From Lepeophtheirus salmonis (lineage: Eukaryota > Arthropoda > Copepoda > Siphonostomatoida > Caligidae), in contig NC_092584.1 of NCBI RefSeq assembly GCF_016086655.4, positions 9,971,907 to 10,035,906 on the forward strand: 64,000 bases of DNA, read 5' to 3'. The notes under the pieces were generated by a model. The model was not told the DNA's origin, ran no database searches, and saw only the letters and a program-made list of their open reading frames with translations. How positions within the stretch are numbered: the first letter of the stretch is position 1; each line of letters begins with the position of its first letter. Made by a program: the position numbers and the translations under genes. Positions 1 through 11,639 of this stretch are shown piece by piece.

Positions 1-272
1 AATTGCAAATTTCGCATTATTTTCCCAATGACGATTTTTTTACAAAAAAATCCAATCAAAAATTATTTCAAAATCCATAGCTATTTGAAAAAAAATTAAA
101 ATTATTGAAAAAAAAATTTAAATATTAAATTTTTCGTTAAAAAATTTCAAATATAATTTTTTTCTCTGCTGTAAAATTTGCACGAATGAAGAAAACAATT
201 TCTTATAAAAAGCAAAGGTTTCTTAATTCAGAGAGAGCTGCAGCCCTCCAGCTCCCCCAGCGGACGCCCCTG
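1..272. repeat. Right end of a CAGGGGCGTC-terminus AT-rich element
   Basis: The first 200 bases are degenerate poly-A/T words of the 'aaaatccatagctatttgaaaa' type seen in every copy of this family. The unit ends with cggacgcccctg at 261-272, the family's terminal inverted repeat read outward. The left end is outside the window. From 273 to 589 nothing is recognised except intron-like AT-rich sequence. Confidence 0.6.
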
Positions 273-589
273 AATTATGACCCAACCTTTGAGTGCCTCT
301 TCGAATCTTCTCGATAGTTTCTTTTTAATTTTTTTAAAGTAATACTCATAATATGTTTTAATTTCCAAATCCGATGGGAGCATCAATTTCAACAATAAAT
401 AAACAAAATCCACGTATAAATTAAATGTCAATTACTTATATATTAAGGGGAAATATACCTGATGCAAAATAGTTTAAGATGAAAGTACCTGGCATAATAC
501 TGCTGCGCTGCCTAGCAGATTTGTTTACATTGTTCATGCCCCATAAGTTGAATTTATTTTCAAATATTAGAAACTAACATTATTTTCAG

Positions 590-880
590 ATTAGTATTGT
601 TCTAATTTGGATTGTTGTATGTAATATAATCACACCAGCGATCAGAAGTGAGGGTCATCTGGGTCAAATCATTTCCCTACTCCTGGGATTAATTATATTT
701 ACACTCTTCTTTGGTTTTACTTGGACTTTGGCTCCTTTTGTTTACAACATTCCTTTATTCGATAATGATACTTTGGATTTGAATACCCCATTTCAAATAT
801 GCAATGCCCTGATTGGAGTCGTATTTTTCATATGTCTAGGCATCTTTTCTAAAAAATTTAGAAAGAATATGTGTATTCAG
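590..880 (+). CDS. Adhesion/secretin-type GPCR, penultimate exon (TM5-TM7)
   Basis: This is an internal exon of a seven-transmembrane receptor. It is bounded by an acceptor (tattttcag, AG at 588-589) and a consensus donor (GTAAGT at 881), and is 97 codons long in phase 0. The translation shows three hydrophobic segments. TM5-like residues 2-15 end in a short charged loop (PAIRSEGHLGQ). TM6 is at about 27-50 and contains FGFTWTLAPFVYN. TM7 is at about 66-86 and reads FQICNALIGVVFFICLGIF, followed by the basic SKKFRK start of the tail. The TM6 tryptophan and the (F)N.L.GV.FF..(L)G pattern in TM7 fit family B2 (adhesion) receptors. The ligand-binding part, the GAIN/GPS region and TM1-4 must lie upstream, outside the window; nothing in 1-589 looks like another exon. 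Family assignment rests on recognition only. A secretin-type receptor is possible, but no hormone-receptor hallmark is visible. Confidence 0.72.
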
Positions 881-942
881 GTAAGTTGAGCCTCAAATGT
901 ATCCTTTATCCCAAATAACAATATATATTTTTCCATAATTAG

Positions 943-1029
943 AAAAACCATCTAAAGTTTAAAAAATCGAGGAGTACTTCTCAAATAACATCAATTCAAG
1001 ATATCTCCAAATTGGATGAACCTCAATAA
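943..1029 (+). CDS. GPCR terminal exon (cytoplasmic tail, stop codon)
   Basis: This is the last exon of the receptor, joined in phase 0 across a 62-bp intron (GTAAGT at 881 to the AG at 941-942). It encodes 28 residues: a basic start (KNHLKFKKSRSTSQ), then a Ser/Thr-bearing acidic end (DISKLDEPQ), then TAA. Such a short tail with Ser/Thr positions is usual for receptor desensitisation, but no specific motif can be claimed. The first AATAAA downstream is at 1413-1418. Between the stop codon and that signal lies a CRE-carrying MITE fragment (about 1210-1391), so the 3' UTR may contain transposon sequence. Confidence 0.68.
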   Translation, partial: KNHLKFKKSRSTSQITSIQDISKLDEPQ

Positions 1030-1209
1030 TATACCATTTGTTATTTTAAATCACGTAAAAGTTATTTGGACTCAAGTCAATTCTTAAAATTTAAAAGGAA
1101 AAAAATTATATATTAAGCATCTTCATTTTGTACAAAAATGATTTAATTATAGGATAATCATTTGTTTCAAATATAACAATTAATAGCGTAATCATTGTAA
1201 TAAGCAGAG

Positions 1210-1391
1210 ATACCATACATACAATAACGCGTATACGATGGATGTGTGACTTCCACCACGCTTTTTTACTTTGACGTCATAGACTATGAGTAGTTTCGTG
1301 TCTTGTCAAAATCCGTTTTTCTTGCCCAGCAGTCGATACGATACATTAAATAGAAAATTCTAGTAATAGTGACGTCATATACTATCCTCCT
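1210..1391 (+). mobile_element. CRE-MITE family, partial copy A
   Basis: This copy contains the family words 'gacttccaccacgc', 'gacgtcatagactatgag', 'gtcaaaatccgtttttcttgcc', 'cagcagtcg' and 'attctagtaatagtgacgtca'. It has perfect TGACGTCA palindromes at 1272-1279 and 1370-1377. The 3' TIR is missing. It lies in the probable 3' UTR or downstream flank of the GPCR gene. Confidence 0.75.
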
Positions 1392-1490
1392 GACATGGTT
1401 TTTAAGAATTTAAATAAAGAATAATACATATAATGGATCCACATATTTCTGTAATAATATCTGGCTTGGACTAATATGTATTTTTCTACC

Positions 1491-1616
1491 AAGGTTAGAC
1501 CATCATGTAATTGAGCTTGCTACAATTTTCAGTCTGATGTATTGTACTGACTGATGGGCAAAGAGAGGCAAATTTTGAAAAAACACACAACCACTCATAG
1601 TCTATGACGTCACTAA
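1491..1616 (-). mobile_element. CRE-MITE family, partial inverted copy A'
   Basis: This is the reverse orientation of the same family. It begins with the 3' end word 'accaaggttagaccatcatgtaat', then passes through 'aaaacacacaaccactcatag' to a TGACGTCA at 1605-1612. With copy A it forms a head-to-head pair about 100 bp apart. From 1620 to 2315 there is only AT-rich sequence with no recognised feature. Confidence 0.7.
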
Positions 1617-2315
1617 AAAAGGAGATTAACACTTCCTAAACTTTGCGGAGTTCCAGAAATTATAACTGCTATAATATTTACATAGAAAAGGGAATTTTTT
1701 ACCTTTCAGAAGTATGTTTCTATTTATAATTTTTTTATTATTAATTATTATCAGTAATAGACAATAAATAAGTTACGTATTGGTGATTTTCTGGAAGCAA
1801 AGGGGTTAAGGAGAGAGAGCCTTGAGGTTCTGTAGCTTCTGCAGATGTTCTAAAATTGTAAAGATATATATATATCTAAAAAAAACTTGTGATTTCTAAG
1901 TGAAATCAATAGTCACTAAATTAAAATTCGACTTATTCCGTAAATAAGTACATATTTTGGCAAAAAATGATGGATTATAATTCTTTGTTTGTTCGACGTC
2001 AAATATGGAAATACTATGGAGTCCGTATTTCTTCACTGATAATACAGAAGGAAAATGTTAGTAGGATTATAAAGAGATGTAGTACCTATCATGCAAATTC
2101 TTCATTTTTTTTTAAATTATTAATTACATTCAACTCAGTAAAGTGGAATAGTAAATAAGACTCTTTGTAGATATTTTCATTAGAAATAATAGCAGACTTG
2201 TTTTTAATCATGTATAAGTCAAAACGTAAACTTCGTGCCGATTCTTGATCCCTTTTTTAAAAGGGTAATATTAACAGCTTCTTTTGATGTATAAATGTGT
2301 ATATTATATCCTGAG

Positions 2316-3810
2316 TAAGGGTGATAATTTTGGTAAGAATAGAAAAGCGTGCGAGGAGAAAAGAAGAATTACTTATGGCATCATTGATTAAATAATATAC
2401 ATCTTCTTCTATCAATCATGAACGTTATCATTCCCGCCTTTATTATTCAATATTAATATAATAATATTAGATGGGGATAGTCGATGGAGAACTGAATAAA
2501 ATCCACAAAATGACGTCGCCTTCTGTCTGGATTTATGAAAATGGAGGCCCAGGAATTTGGAAAATACTTACCGGATGAGAAACAGATGGTTTGTCGGATT
2601 TGTCGATATAAATGTGCCTTTAGTCCCCTGTCTAGAATTACACGCCACTCATTATCCTCATCTCATAACAAGAGTATGGATATTCATCTATAAAATCAAT
2701 TTGACGATGAATACATCAAGTCAGACTTTAACTTTGATCTCACAACGATGCTTATATAACCTTATCCATTGCTAATCATCTACGTTCAAAAAATTTATGG
2801 AGAAATACAAGGGTAAACATATCCCTTCCCGAGGAACCATCATTAAATTAATGGAGGATGTTGGTACTGATGTCATATATAGAAATACATATAAAAATGT
2901 TTTGAGTCATCCACACCAAATGATGATCAAGTTATCAGTAAAAAGTATTTACAAATATCGAAATGGAACTCTGAATTTTGTACTATCTCACAGTAAGTAT
3001 TCAATTTTTTTTTAAATCTAACCATAAAATATGATTCTATTTTAGCTAAACATATCAAGAATTATGATACACAACTCAGTAAAGGTCAAAAACAACTGCT
3101 TAAATGGTCACAACAACGGGGGTAGTAGCTTTGGATGGTTTGCAACTAGTTTGTCTGAGACTACTTACTTTGCTTTAATACTTGGGTATGATAATTAGGT
3201 TTTCCAATATTACATAGTCAATAAATATTACTTTTTTATCACTAAAGGCTTAGCTATGGTTGATGGGCTCCAAGAAATGGTGTTCAGAAAACTCATAAAA
3301 GGCAAAAACAACTGTTTAAATGGTCACAACAATCATGATAATAGTATGTTGTTATATAAGCATACCTAAATAACGGGGAAAATCTTTTTTGATGCTCTTA
3401 ATAGGGAGTAATATCGCCGGACATTACTACATAATTAGCTTTTGCTCTAAATCTTTACGATGAATTTATTTATAACATTTTTTTATTAGTATATTTATTG
3501 TCTAATTTTATGATTTTGACATTTACTTTATTATTAATAATTAGTTAGATCTCATCGGTAGAGATATATCTATCCTGTGCACAATTGTATATAGCAACTT
3601 CCACATGAAGAAGAGGGGTGATTATCTTTTTGATTAAACTCCACGTCTCGCTTGTGTATTGCAACCTAAAGTTATGACATATTTAACTGAATTCCGATGT
3701 TAGAACAAGAAAAAATTATCTGGATCAATCTACTATTTAAATATTCTGTATTTATAATTTATTATTATTTATAGTTATATAATTTTAATTGTTTAATTTT
3801 GTATATTTAA
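2316..3810 (+). pseudogene. Repeat unit with spliced CGGBP1/BED-like zinc-finger ORF, copy 1
   Basis: A dispersed unit that recurs inverted at 44165-45750 and truncated at 57637-58565; homology starts at 'aagggtgataattttgg'. Its ORF begins at ATG 2541 (MEAQEFGKYLPDEKQ) and encodes a single zinc finger, CRIC followed about 20 residues on by an H..(S)SSSH pair. It resembles the N-terminal finger of CGGBP1 and hAT/BED proteins. A stop (TAA, 2691-2693) replaces a lysine codon of copy 2, and a short deletion near 2753 removes the IACN part. The second half (SRGTIIKLMEDVGTDVIYRN) follows in another frame. An intact-looking intron (GTAAGT about 2992 to TTTTAG about 3044) joins VLSH to KHIKNYDTQLSKGQKQLLKW. 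The 3' part (3230-3810) is non-coding and shared only with copy 2. The copy is decayed; function unknown. Confidence 0.6.
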
Positions 3811-6800
3811 CTTAAATGTGTAATGGTTTATTTTTTAGTATGTAGATTATATTTAATTAAAGCCTTCTTTTTTAAACTTTGAGCTTCAAATATATTTCAA
3901 ATACTCTACTTTGTCGTTTCATTAGCTATAATTCTGAGAATAAGGTTCATAATGAATTACAATTTCATGGAGTGTGACGTTTTCAAATCTACTGTAACGG
4001 ATAAAAAACGTCGAAGTCAATTATACGTAGTATATCTTCATTAAACATTTTGCTAATAAATACATTCGTTATACCCTCAAAAATCATAATAAAGCAGGCA
4101 GATGATAATCACATCAGTATTCTAAACAATGATACCATATGTCTTTTTCCCCCCTCCTCCTTCACGCGTTTTTCTCTACAATATTATCAACTATATTCAT
4201 GAGAAAGAGCAGAAGATACACTATTATATTTAAAATATTCAGCTGAGCAACTTTTACTAAAGGAAATACAAATATAGAAGTATTTTAATCTAATCCATTT
4301 ACTACTATATTACAAGGCAAAGTGTATTTAAGTTATTTAATATCATGAGCAAAAAGTTGGCTCAAGAAAGGAATAACTTAATTCATGAAAACCGAAAGAA
4401 ACATGCCAAAAACAGCTGAAAAACTATTTCGGGTAAGGTAAAGAAGTTGAAATCTGAGAAGAAATAAGCTCTAAGATATTAATTTGGCTTTGAAATATAT
4501 ATTTATTTAATCATAACTGATTGTATGGTTTATTATTTCTTAAGAAGTGGGGAATTTAATTGCATAGCTTGAGGTCCAAATATCGAGTATTTGTCATACT
4601 TGTATTTAATTTATATTTTATTTTACTAAAATGTAGATAAAATGAGTGATATTCAGACTTTCAGGTTTAATAGTGGGCTCCCCTATTCACAAGTTATATT
4701 TTGCTTTAAGTCCATGTATATATAGTCTAAAGTACTTATCAGATTTATACAAAATAATTATGATATAAGATCAACGCAATATTTTTTCATTAAATCAACA
4801 CAGCCTCTTTTTAACAATTTTTTTATTCCCTCTATTCAAACCATGAATAAATGGATGAGCGGAAATTTTAAAAGTCAACAAAACCTCACCTTTTTCTATT
4901 ATTAGTAGTCATTTATAAATACGTTGAATAATGAAGTAAATAAATAGTTATGTTTGAATTTTTAAACAGGGAGTGAGCTACAAGTCTTACATTGGAATAT
5001 TTTGGATTTATAAAATTAATGTAAATATTTTTAAACAGTATAAATATAACTGAATATAAGTATCCGTATAATTATTTTCTAAATTAACTTTATTCTAAAT
5101 TTTTAAAAGTATCTTTTATTAAAAATATAGATGCTATCTACATGCGTAGTTCAATCTTTTAAATTTGGAAAAGTTGCTTGAAATTTATAATTTAAAGAGT
5201 ATAAAGAAGCTTCCTTTTATTGATTTCCTATCAAAAATCAAGACCTTTTAGAAAAATGGAAATCTATCATACCTCGAAAGTAGATGCTCATTAAATCTAT
5301 TTTGATACTTCCCTTAATTTTGTAATAAATAGAATTACACTCGAATATAGAATCAAATTGTACTTAAATAACTAAATTTATTTGAAATAACTACATTAAA
5401 AATTCAAGAGACATAATAAATGTTATGAATTTGTATTTGACTTTGAAATTGGAAACAACATATTTGCTTCAGGAAAATGATTTAAAAATTATATTTGACA
5501 AATATTTTTTAAATACATTTTAAAACACCTCACCCATCAACTTTTAGATGAAAAATTAGTTGATAGTAAAAAAGAAGTTTATTTGTTCCCTTCATTTCAA
5601 AGACGAAGAATTTTTTTTAGAGAATATATATGTTCGTAAAAACCTACCAAACACGGTCCACTGAATGAAGATGTAGTTCCGGAATTAAATCTTCATAATA
5701 CTTCCAGAAAGCAGAACACTTATATTATAGGTATCCAGATTCAAAGTAGTTGGATTCTGAATCAACTTCTAACTTTCTTGAAATATTGATGAAGCTAAGT
5801 CATTGTAAATTTCTAACTATATGAATTTCGAGCAAGCAATTAAATTGACCAGTCACTGCGTCCATTAATTTAAACAAAGATTTCAGAAACACTAAATCTG
5901 AAATGTAATAATGATATTAATAAAATAATTCAAATTAAGGAGCTCACAAATACCCTAATCTGATTACCTCCAGTATTGGATTTTTCATTTTTCGTTGAGC
6001 TTTAATTCTATACTATTAGAAAAAGTTGGAACATCGAATTCATATATCATTAGGCTCATAGAATATATTGATATGAGGTGTATACCGAGCCAATGATGGG
6101 ATCAGCAGGAAAGGAAACAACGAAAGGAGTTGCCATAGAAACGTTGCGTTTTAAAAGGTTTTGGAGTCTTGACCAAAGGATGAAAGAAAGATTTGGACTG
6201 AATGGGATAAGGAAAATAACCCAGGAGGAGACAGGCATTTTTCATTTGAGGTGAGGGCAACCATCCCATTGCCCCACCAGGAAATCCCTATAAATTTATA
6301 AGGCTATATATATGAATAGAATATGATATATCTCCATCCTCTTATGCTGATAACTCTTCCTCGAAAACTTCAACGTGTTCAATCATTTTTAAAGATATCG
6401 CAGATATAATAATATATATTGACGTTGTAGTATGTAAATTAGGGAAACTCGTGTACTAATGATCCTGAAATAAATCCAGCAACTAGATTATTATAACCCT
6501 CCTTGATGAATTTTAAGGTCAGAAAGGCCCATCCAAATTAATGAGGGATCAGATTGGTGTTTTTCATCTTCCTATCATTAAAGTCCTTCCCTAAGGAGGC
6601 GGATATCCTCCACCACTATATGTAAATACACTTGCTGTCTCAGAGTAAAATTTGAAATCTTGAATCCTATATAACGACTATGAACTAGATACTTATCTGC
6701 CTCGTGATGAGAGGAAGAAATAAGGACTTCAAAAGACTTGCTCATGTTCAAAAACTGATTCCTTTACTTTTTACGAGTCACACACATGTAATTGATGGCA

Positions 6801-6980
6801 TTATTAAAAGTCCTAAGTATCACAATGGTAATAAACAATATCGTTTTAATAACTAACTGAAAAGGTGAGCTTCAGATGTTGCGTAGATCGTGATCATCCA
6901 TATAGTATAGTTATTCATGTTCTAACTAAGTGCAAAAATGATCATACTTACTATGAATAGGAAATGACAGCACATAAAAT
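3811..6980. other. Unassigned AT-rich stretch
   Basis: Only short ORFs without family resemblance occur here. The longest is a 60-codon - strand frame at 6056-6238 with no motif. A 24-codon charged ORF at about 4346 (+) is unsupported. No TIRs or clear repeats were recognised by eye. Confidence 0.4.
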
Positions 6981-7910
6981 TTACTTCCATTCGTTAGGAT
7001 ACAAAATCCTCCCAGTAATATGAAGATGATTAATTACTGCAAAGAATTGAGTTGTTTACCAAGGTACAGTGAGGGAAGCACAAGTGAAGGGTCGATTTGA
7101 CACAGCACAATCTATGATGGTGATAAGTTAATGAAGTATTTAGATATATTTAATATTATATCATATTCAGAAATGCATGCAAACTTTCATGGACGAGGTA
7201 TCCATCTTGATCTAGTTCTATAACTCTAGTACAATCCTCTTCTTGACCTCTTGATGAAGAAATGGACTGCATGTGAATGACAAGGATTCTTTGTAACGGA
7301 CCATATTAGTAATATTCTATGATTCCTTAAAAATCTTTTTAAATCTACGTTTTGAAGTTTAAACAGTTGTGATTGGATGAATGATATATCCATTACGAGT
7401 CCCAGAATGATCCTATGAATGATGATAATTGTTGTAATTTTTAGGATTCAATCCAGAATTGAGCCTGAATCAGGGTAGAGTAAGTGATCCTGGAGAAGGG
7501 AGTTAGGAGCCCGGAGCAATTTGATAATAGTTATTGTTTACGTAGATTTGAATTGTGAAAAGAAAAGAGGATGATGAAATTGATGATTGTCGATGGATGA
7601 GAAGGAGTAGGAGCAATGACGGGATTTACTTGTAATTCCCAAGGTATAAATAGTATTAACGGATTGGGATTCTATTTCTACTCACTATTAAAGATTTATC
7701 ATGACGCCATTTCTAATCCATAAAGACCAAAATTCATTCGTATTCGTCTCTCACCCATCACTCATCTCCATTGCCAAGCCCTCTCTCTACACCCCTTCAC
7801 AAAAACTACTAACTAGTGTTGAAACATAAGCCGTATTACGTCGCTAAATATCCCACTTCAAAATGGGAATGAAATGTACGGGAATTAATTTACTGGGAAT
7901 AAAATTACCG
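6981..7910. repeat. Duplicated segment, older copy (matches 50.68-53.1 kb)
   Basis: Collinear similarity runs with the 50.68-53.1 kb region. Shared landmarks include 'ggatacaaaatcctcccag', 'cacaatctatgat', 'gataagttaatgaagt', 'catcttgatctagttctata', 'ttatcatgacg.catttctaatccataaa' and 'actcatctcc'. This copy is uninterrupted; the other is broken by transposon insertions. No ORF of interest is shared, so the duplicated content is unidentified. Confidence 0.65.
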
Positions 7911-8617
7911 GTCACGGTACCATAAAGAGTATGACTTGGCGTCATATTATCTAAAACACGCAGCCTCTTCAAATATTCAATGCTACTTAAATTTCCCTTA
8001 ATAAAATTGTAATTTTTCCTAGGAGAGAATAGGATTGTAATCTCCACTAGTAGAATTATATGGATTTCAATCTCTACTATGACATATACATGCTCTCTTT
8101 ATTGATGTGGATGCATTTAAAGCAAGTCCTAATTTATCTGCAAGACCCTGTATAATTGCCAAAATCTCCAATAATATTATACTCTTCATAGTAGAGTGCA
8201 AAACGTCGCCCTAAAATCAAATTGAGTTATGTATCTAAATTTGATACAAAGTTTTGGTCTATAATGCATTTTTAACATTTTGTGTTAGCTTGACCTCTCA
8301 AAACTGAATAGCATACCACTGTGACCATATATAATCTTTGTATCAAGTTTGATAAAAGTTGATCTGTAACTTTTGCCGTAATCACGGGGACTGACTAACA
8401 AACAAATAGAATTGCATAACTTTCTTCGGCAGAGATAATAATTGTTAAAAATAGTTTATAGCCTAACAATCTCTATTTCTGTGTTAGCAAGGTAACTCCG
8501 TGTACGTGGGTAGTTTAAAAACTCCGGGCTAAGTACGAGAAAATGCAATACTGCACGTATCGAGGATATGTTTAGTTAGCACAAAGACACCTATTTACAT
8601 TAAAAAAAATTACATTT

Positions 8618-8785
8618 TCAGAAAATACATTGGTTGACATAAACAATAATCTTTAGAGTATTACTATGTGGCTAAGAAAACCCTTTGATTTTATCAGCTT
8701 ATGGGTAATGATTTAATTAATTATTCAACCAAAGGACTTTATATTTGGGTTACCATAGCATGTCCTTATGAAAAAGTTCCTTTAC
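8618..8785. repeat. Long inverted repeat, left arm (pairs with 11393-11558)
   Basis: It contains 'ttcagaaaatacattggttg', 'acataaacaataatctttag', 'gattttatcagcttatgggt' and 'ccaaaggactttatatttgg'. The reverse complement appears at 11393-11558. The arms are about 165 bp and roughly 85-90 percent alike by eye. hAT remnants lie between them. Confidence 0.7.
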
Positions 8786-9005
8786 CAAGAGAAATGCACT
8801 TATTCGTCTCTTTTCTTCAGTTTTTCTTTTTCTTCGGAAATTGATCTCCTCAAGAGATCAATTGAGCGACGTTAAAAAATTCTTGAGTGTGCTTATTGTT
8901 TAAAATAACGAGTTAGACCAGTAGCGCGCTCATCATTTAGAAGAGCGATAAAAGTTTGTATTGCTTTTTCTATTTCTACCTCCTATCAAGGTTAATAGAA
9001 ATACT

Positions 9006-9262
9006 AGGTTATACCATAAGGCGTGTACAACTGATGTTTGACTTCCACCCCGCTTTATAATATTGACGTCATAGTAGATGAGTGGTTGCGTGTTTTATCA
9101 AAATCTGTTTGTTTTTGTCCAGCAGTCGGTCTGATATATCAAATTAAAATTTCTAGCAATAGTGACGTTATAGACTATAAGTGGTTGTTGCATGTCTTAC
9201 CCAGCAGTCGGAACATCAGATTGAAAATTCTAGCCAGCCCGATTACATGATGGTAACCTTGT
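9006..9262 (+). mobile_element. CRE-MITE family, near-complete copy B
   Basis: This is the fullest copy. The left end is 'ggttataccataa' and the right end is 'catgatggtaaccttg', giving a short imperfect TIR. It carries TGACGTCA at 9064-9071 and a mutated second site (tgacgtta) near 9163. Length is about 255 bp with no coding capacity. Confidence 0.75.
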
Positions 9263-9589
9263 GTCTAACCTTGGATTTCTATTAACCATGGCTAAATAGA
9301 TGCTACGACAACAGACACAAACATCTATCAAGAATTTATCTTCTTATAATTTATAGAAATCTAAATACTATGTTTATTAGAGCCCTCTGATCTCTTGTAC
9401 CATGGAAAGAAATATAAATTTTGTTATCATTTGGTCTAAAAGAGTAACGAATTTTGAATTTGTTACTTTTTACTCATACTTCTTATCAATTTGACTATTA
9501 TATTTTTCTTCAAAGAACGTTAGTTTTTAATACATATAAGATGTCCTCATAAATTTCTTTTTGTATATTGAAAGTCATTAGGTTTATTT
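9263..9589. other. Unassigned spacer
   Basis: AT-rich sequence between the CRE-MITE and the hAT MITE, with no recognisable ORF or repeat. Confidence 0.4.
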
Positions 9590-9597
9590 ATTTAACG

Positions 9598-10332
9598 CAG
9601 TGGTTCTCAATGGGGGCACGCGTACCACTTGGGGTAGTTGAAAGGACACAAATTGTACTTCAGATTTTGAAAGAATATTCTTTAAGTAGTACAGAAATCA
9701 GAAACGTTCGTAGAGAGTGGGCAAGAGGGGCTGTAGCCCCTCCCCCCCTAAAAAAATATAGAATTCTTGTTTTTTACTAGCTAATGTAATATTTTATTTT
9801 TTTCCCATTTTTTTTTCAAAAATTTAAATTAATTTTCTGTGAATAGCATAGGATTTTTAAATTTTCTCCCAAATATTTAAAATTTGTCTCCGAAAAAATT
9901 ATTTAGAAATTTCTCCAAAAAAAATAATATAGAAATTTTCTCCGAAAAATAATATTTTTTTCTCCAAAAAATTAATATAAGAAATTTCTCGCAAAAAACT
10001 AAATTTTTGGTGAACAGCTATGGAATTTGATTTTTTCCCATAAAGAACTACATCTCATGTCAATAGCTAAGCAATATTGAAAAAAAAATTCTAAAACAAT
10101 TAATTTAATTTTTTTGATAATAGTTTTTGAATTTTTTTTCCAAAAAAAATTAATACTTTTCAATTTTTGGATTTATTTTTGAAACAAATCCAAAAACCAA
10201 GATCCCCTCCAAAATATAATCCGACGGACACTCTTGCCATTGAATCTAAAAATACTTTGTGCTGGTAAGGGCTACTTCGGTTAATAAATAATGTACAAGT
10301 GGTATATCACTAAGAAAGGTTGAGAATCCCTG
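9598..10332 (+). mobile_element. Non-autonomous hAT element with target duplication
   Basis: The left end is CAGTGGTTCTCAA (9598-9610), and the right end reads inward as CAGGGATTCTCAA, an 11 of 13 match. Flanking 8-mers ATTTAACG (9590-9597) and ATTTAACC (10333-10340) match at 7 of 8, the target duplication size expected of hAT. There is no transposase. The middle (about 9719-10238) is a nested AT-rich element with ends GGCAAGAG.../...CTCTTGCC, whose inner sequence (tccgtcggattatattttgg) belongs to the CAGGGGCGTC family. Confidence 0.85.
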
Positions 10333-10745
10333 ATTTAACCTATACTTTTTTCATTATGTTAGAATTGCAATTATTTAGTTAAAAATCCATGGTTGTAGTT
10401 ACTTACAAATTAGTTTATTTAAGTTTATTCGATTACTTGTACATTTTTAGAAATTAATAGGGACCATTTTTGAACCTAAAATTGAGAGTAAAAATAAGGA
10501 TAGAAATGATATTAATATTTAAACATTAACCAATATTCACTGCGATATAGAGAGATAACGATCAGAGCCATTTACGATCAGCAATCCAATCAATTATATT
10601 GTGATCATATTCAAATATACTATTTCTTTAAGTCAATAACTAAATCTACATATATTTATAAATATATATCTTTTTAACTGAAACTATCTATTTTTACACC
10701 CTTTTCAAATGTATTTATTTAAGAATAATAGAATATCCACATAAA

Positions 10746-10990
10746 TTATTTCTCTCCAAGCTCTTTATTTGACATTAACGGGAGCTGCTTCTCAAAGTTG
10801 TTGTCTCTCAGCCTCTGTCTAGTCCTCCTCAGGATCTTTTTGGCCTTGGAGAACAAACACTGGCTACTAGCACTACTAGGAAGCACGACATTGTATCTTT
10901 GAAACACCTTTTTGACCCTCCAGTAGACTACGATCATTTTCAGCCCTTCCGAGTCATCACCAGCTATCTTTCCACTTCCAGCTAGCCCGT
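10746..10990 (-). pseudogene. hAT transposase C-terminal (dimerisation) fragment
   Basis: Reading leftward, the translation contains VFQRYNVVLPSSASSQCLFS, then KAKKILRRTRQRLRDNNFEK and QLPLMSNKEL. This matches the conserved C-terminal dimerisation block of hAT transposases: Y...LPSSA..ERLFS, then R.RL...NFEKL..L. Residues just upstream (GSGKIAGDDSEGLK) stay open to about 10990. The RNase H-like catalytic core is absent, so this is a dead fragment. It lies between the arms of the 8618/11558 inverted repeat, so it may be the remains of that element's own transposase; that link is inference. Confidence 0.75.
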
Positions 10991-11392
10991 ATCAATCTTT
11001 TTGGGACGTTCGGTGAATAAATTACTTCTCATATACAGTGCCAAAATTCATGTTTATAAATATTGGCCAAAATCAGTTCCCACGACATATATAAGGGTCG
11101 ACACCAAGTCAAGACCGAGGTTGTAAAGATTGAGACGAAAATCAGGACCAATATTTTTAGTACGAGACCAAGACCGAGTTTATTAGACTCAATACCTAGA
11201 CTTTAATGTATCTAGACCGTGACAAGACCAAAGCAGTCTCGAGGGAAGTCTCAAGGCAAAGAACGGTATTGAAAACCACAGCACTAATACATTATATGTA
11301 ATTTTGACCATATTGATGGGGTGGCATATTTTTTTGCTATTTCTGTAGCTATATAAAGATCAGTGCCGATTGCGATTCTGTAATCAGTGTTT
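10990..11392. repeat. Short degenerate repeat with 'agaccaagaccgag' words
   Basis: A stretch at about 11090-11290 repeats the words 'gacaccaagtcaagaccgag', 'gagaccaagaccgag' and 'gtgacaagaccaaag', ending 'ggtattgaaaaccacagcac'. It looks like an old MITE. Ends were not resolved. Confidence 0.35.
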
Positions 11393-11558
11393 CTCATAAA
11401 GACATGCTATGGTTGCCCAAATATAAAGTCCTTTGGTTGAATAATTAATTAAATAACTACCCATAATCTGATAAAATCAAAGAGTTTTCTTAGCCTCGTA
11501 GTAATACTAAAGATGATTGTTTATGTCAACCAATGTATTTCCTGAAAATGCGTGCACT
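11393..11558. repeat. Long inverted repeat, right arm (pairs with 8618-8785)
   Basis: This is the reverse complement of the left arm, for example 'caaatataaagtcctttggt' and 'tttatgtcaaccaatgtatt'. The two arms delimit 2.94 kb. Confidence 0.7.
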
Positions 11559-11639
11559 CTCCATGTATATGGCATTCCTTGCTTAGTACCTTCTCTTGGA
11601 AGAACACACACCAACTTTCAGCCAGATTGGTCTATTTCT

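Noticed and set aside
479..577. 33-codon ORF upstream of the GPCR exon as an extra receptor exon
   Set aside because: It is not bounded by a usable donor and shows no transmembrane pattern.
2316..3640. 'agggtgataa' at the start and 'aggggtgattat' near 3613 as terminal repeats of the zinc-finger unit
   Set aside because: They are in direct, not inverted, orientation and homology with copy 2 continues beyond the second.
4346..4420. 24-codon charged ORF (MSKKLAQERNNLIHENRKKH...)
   Set aside because: Too short, no context, and no splice signals that would extend it with confidence.
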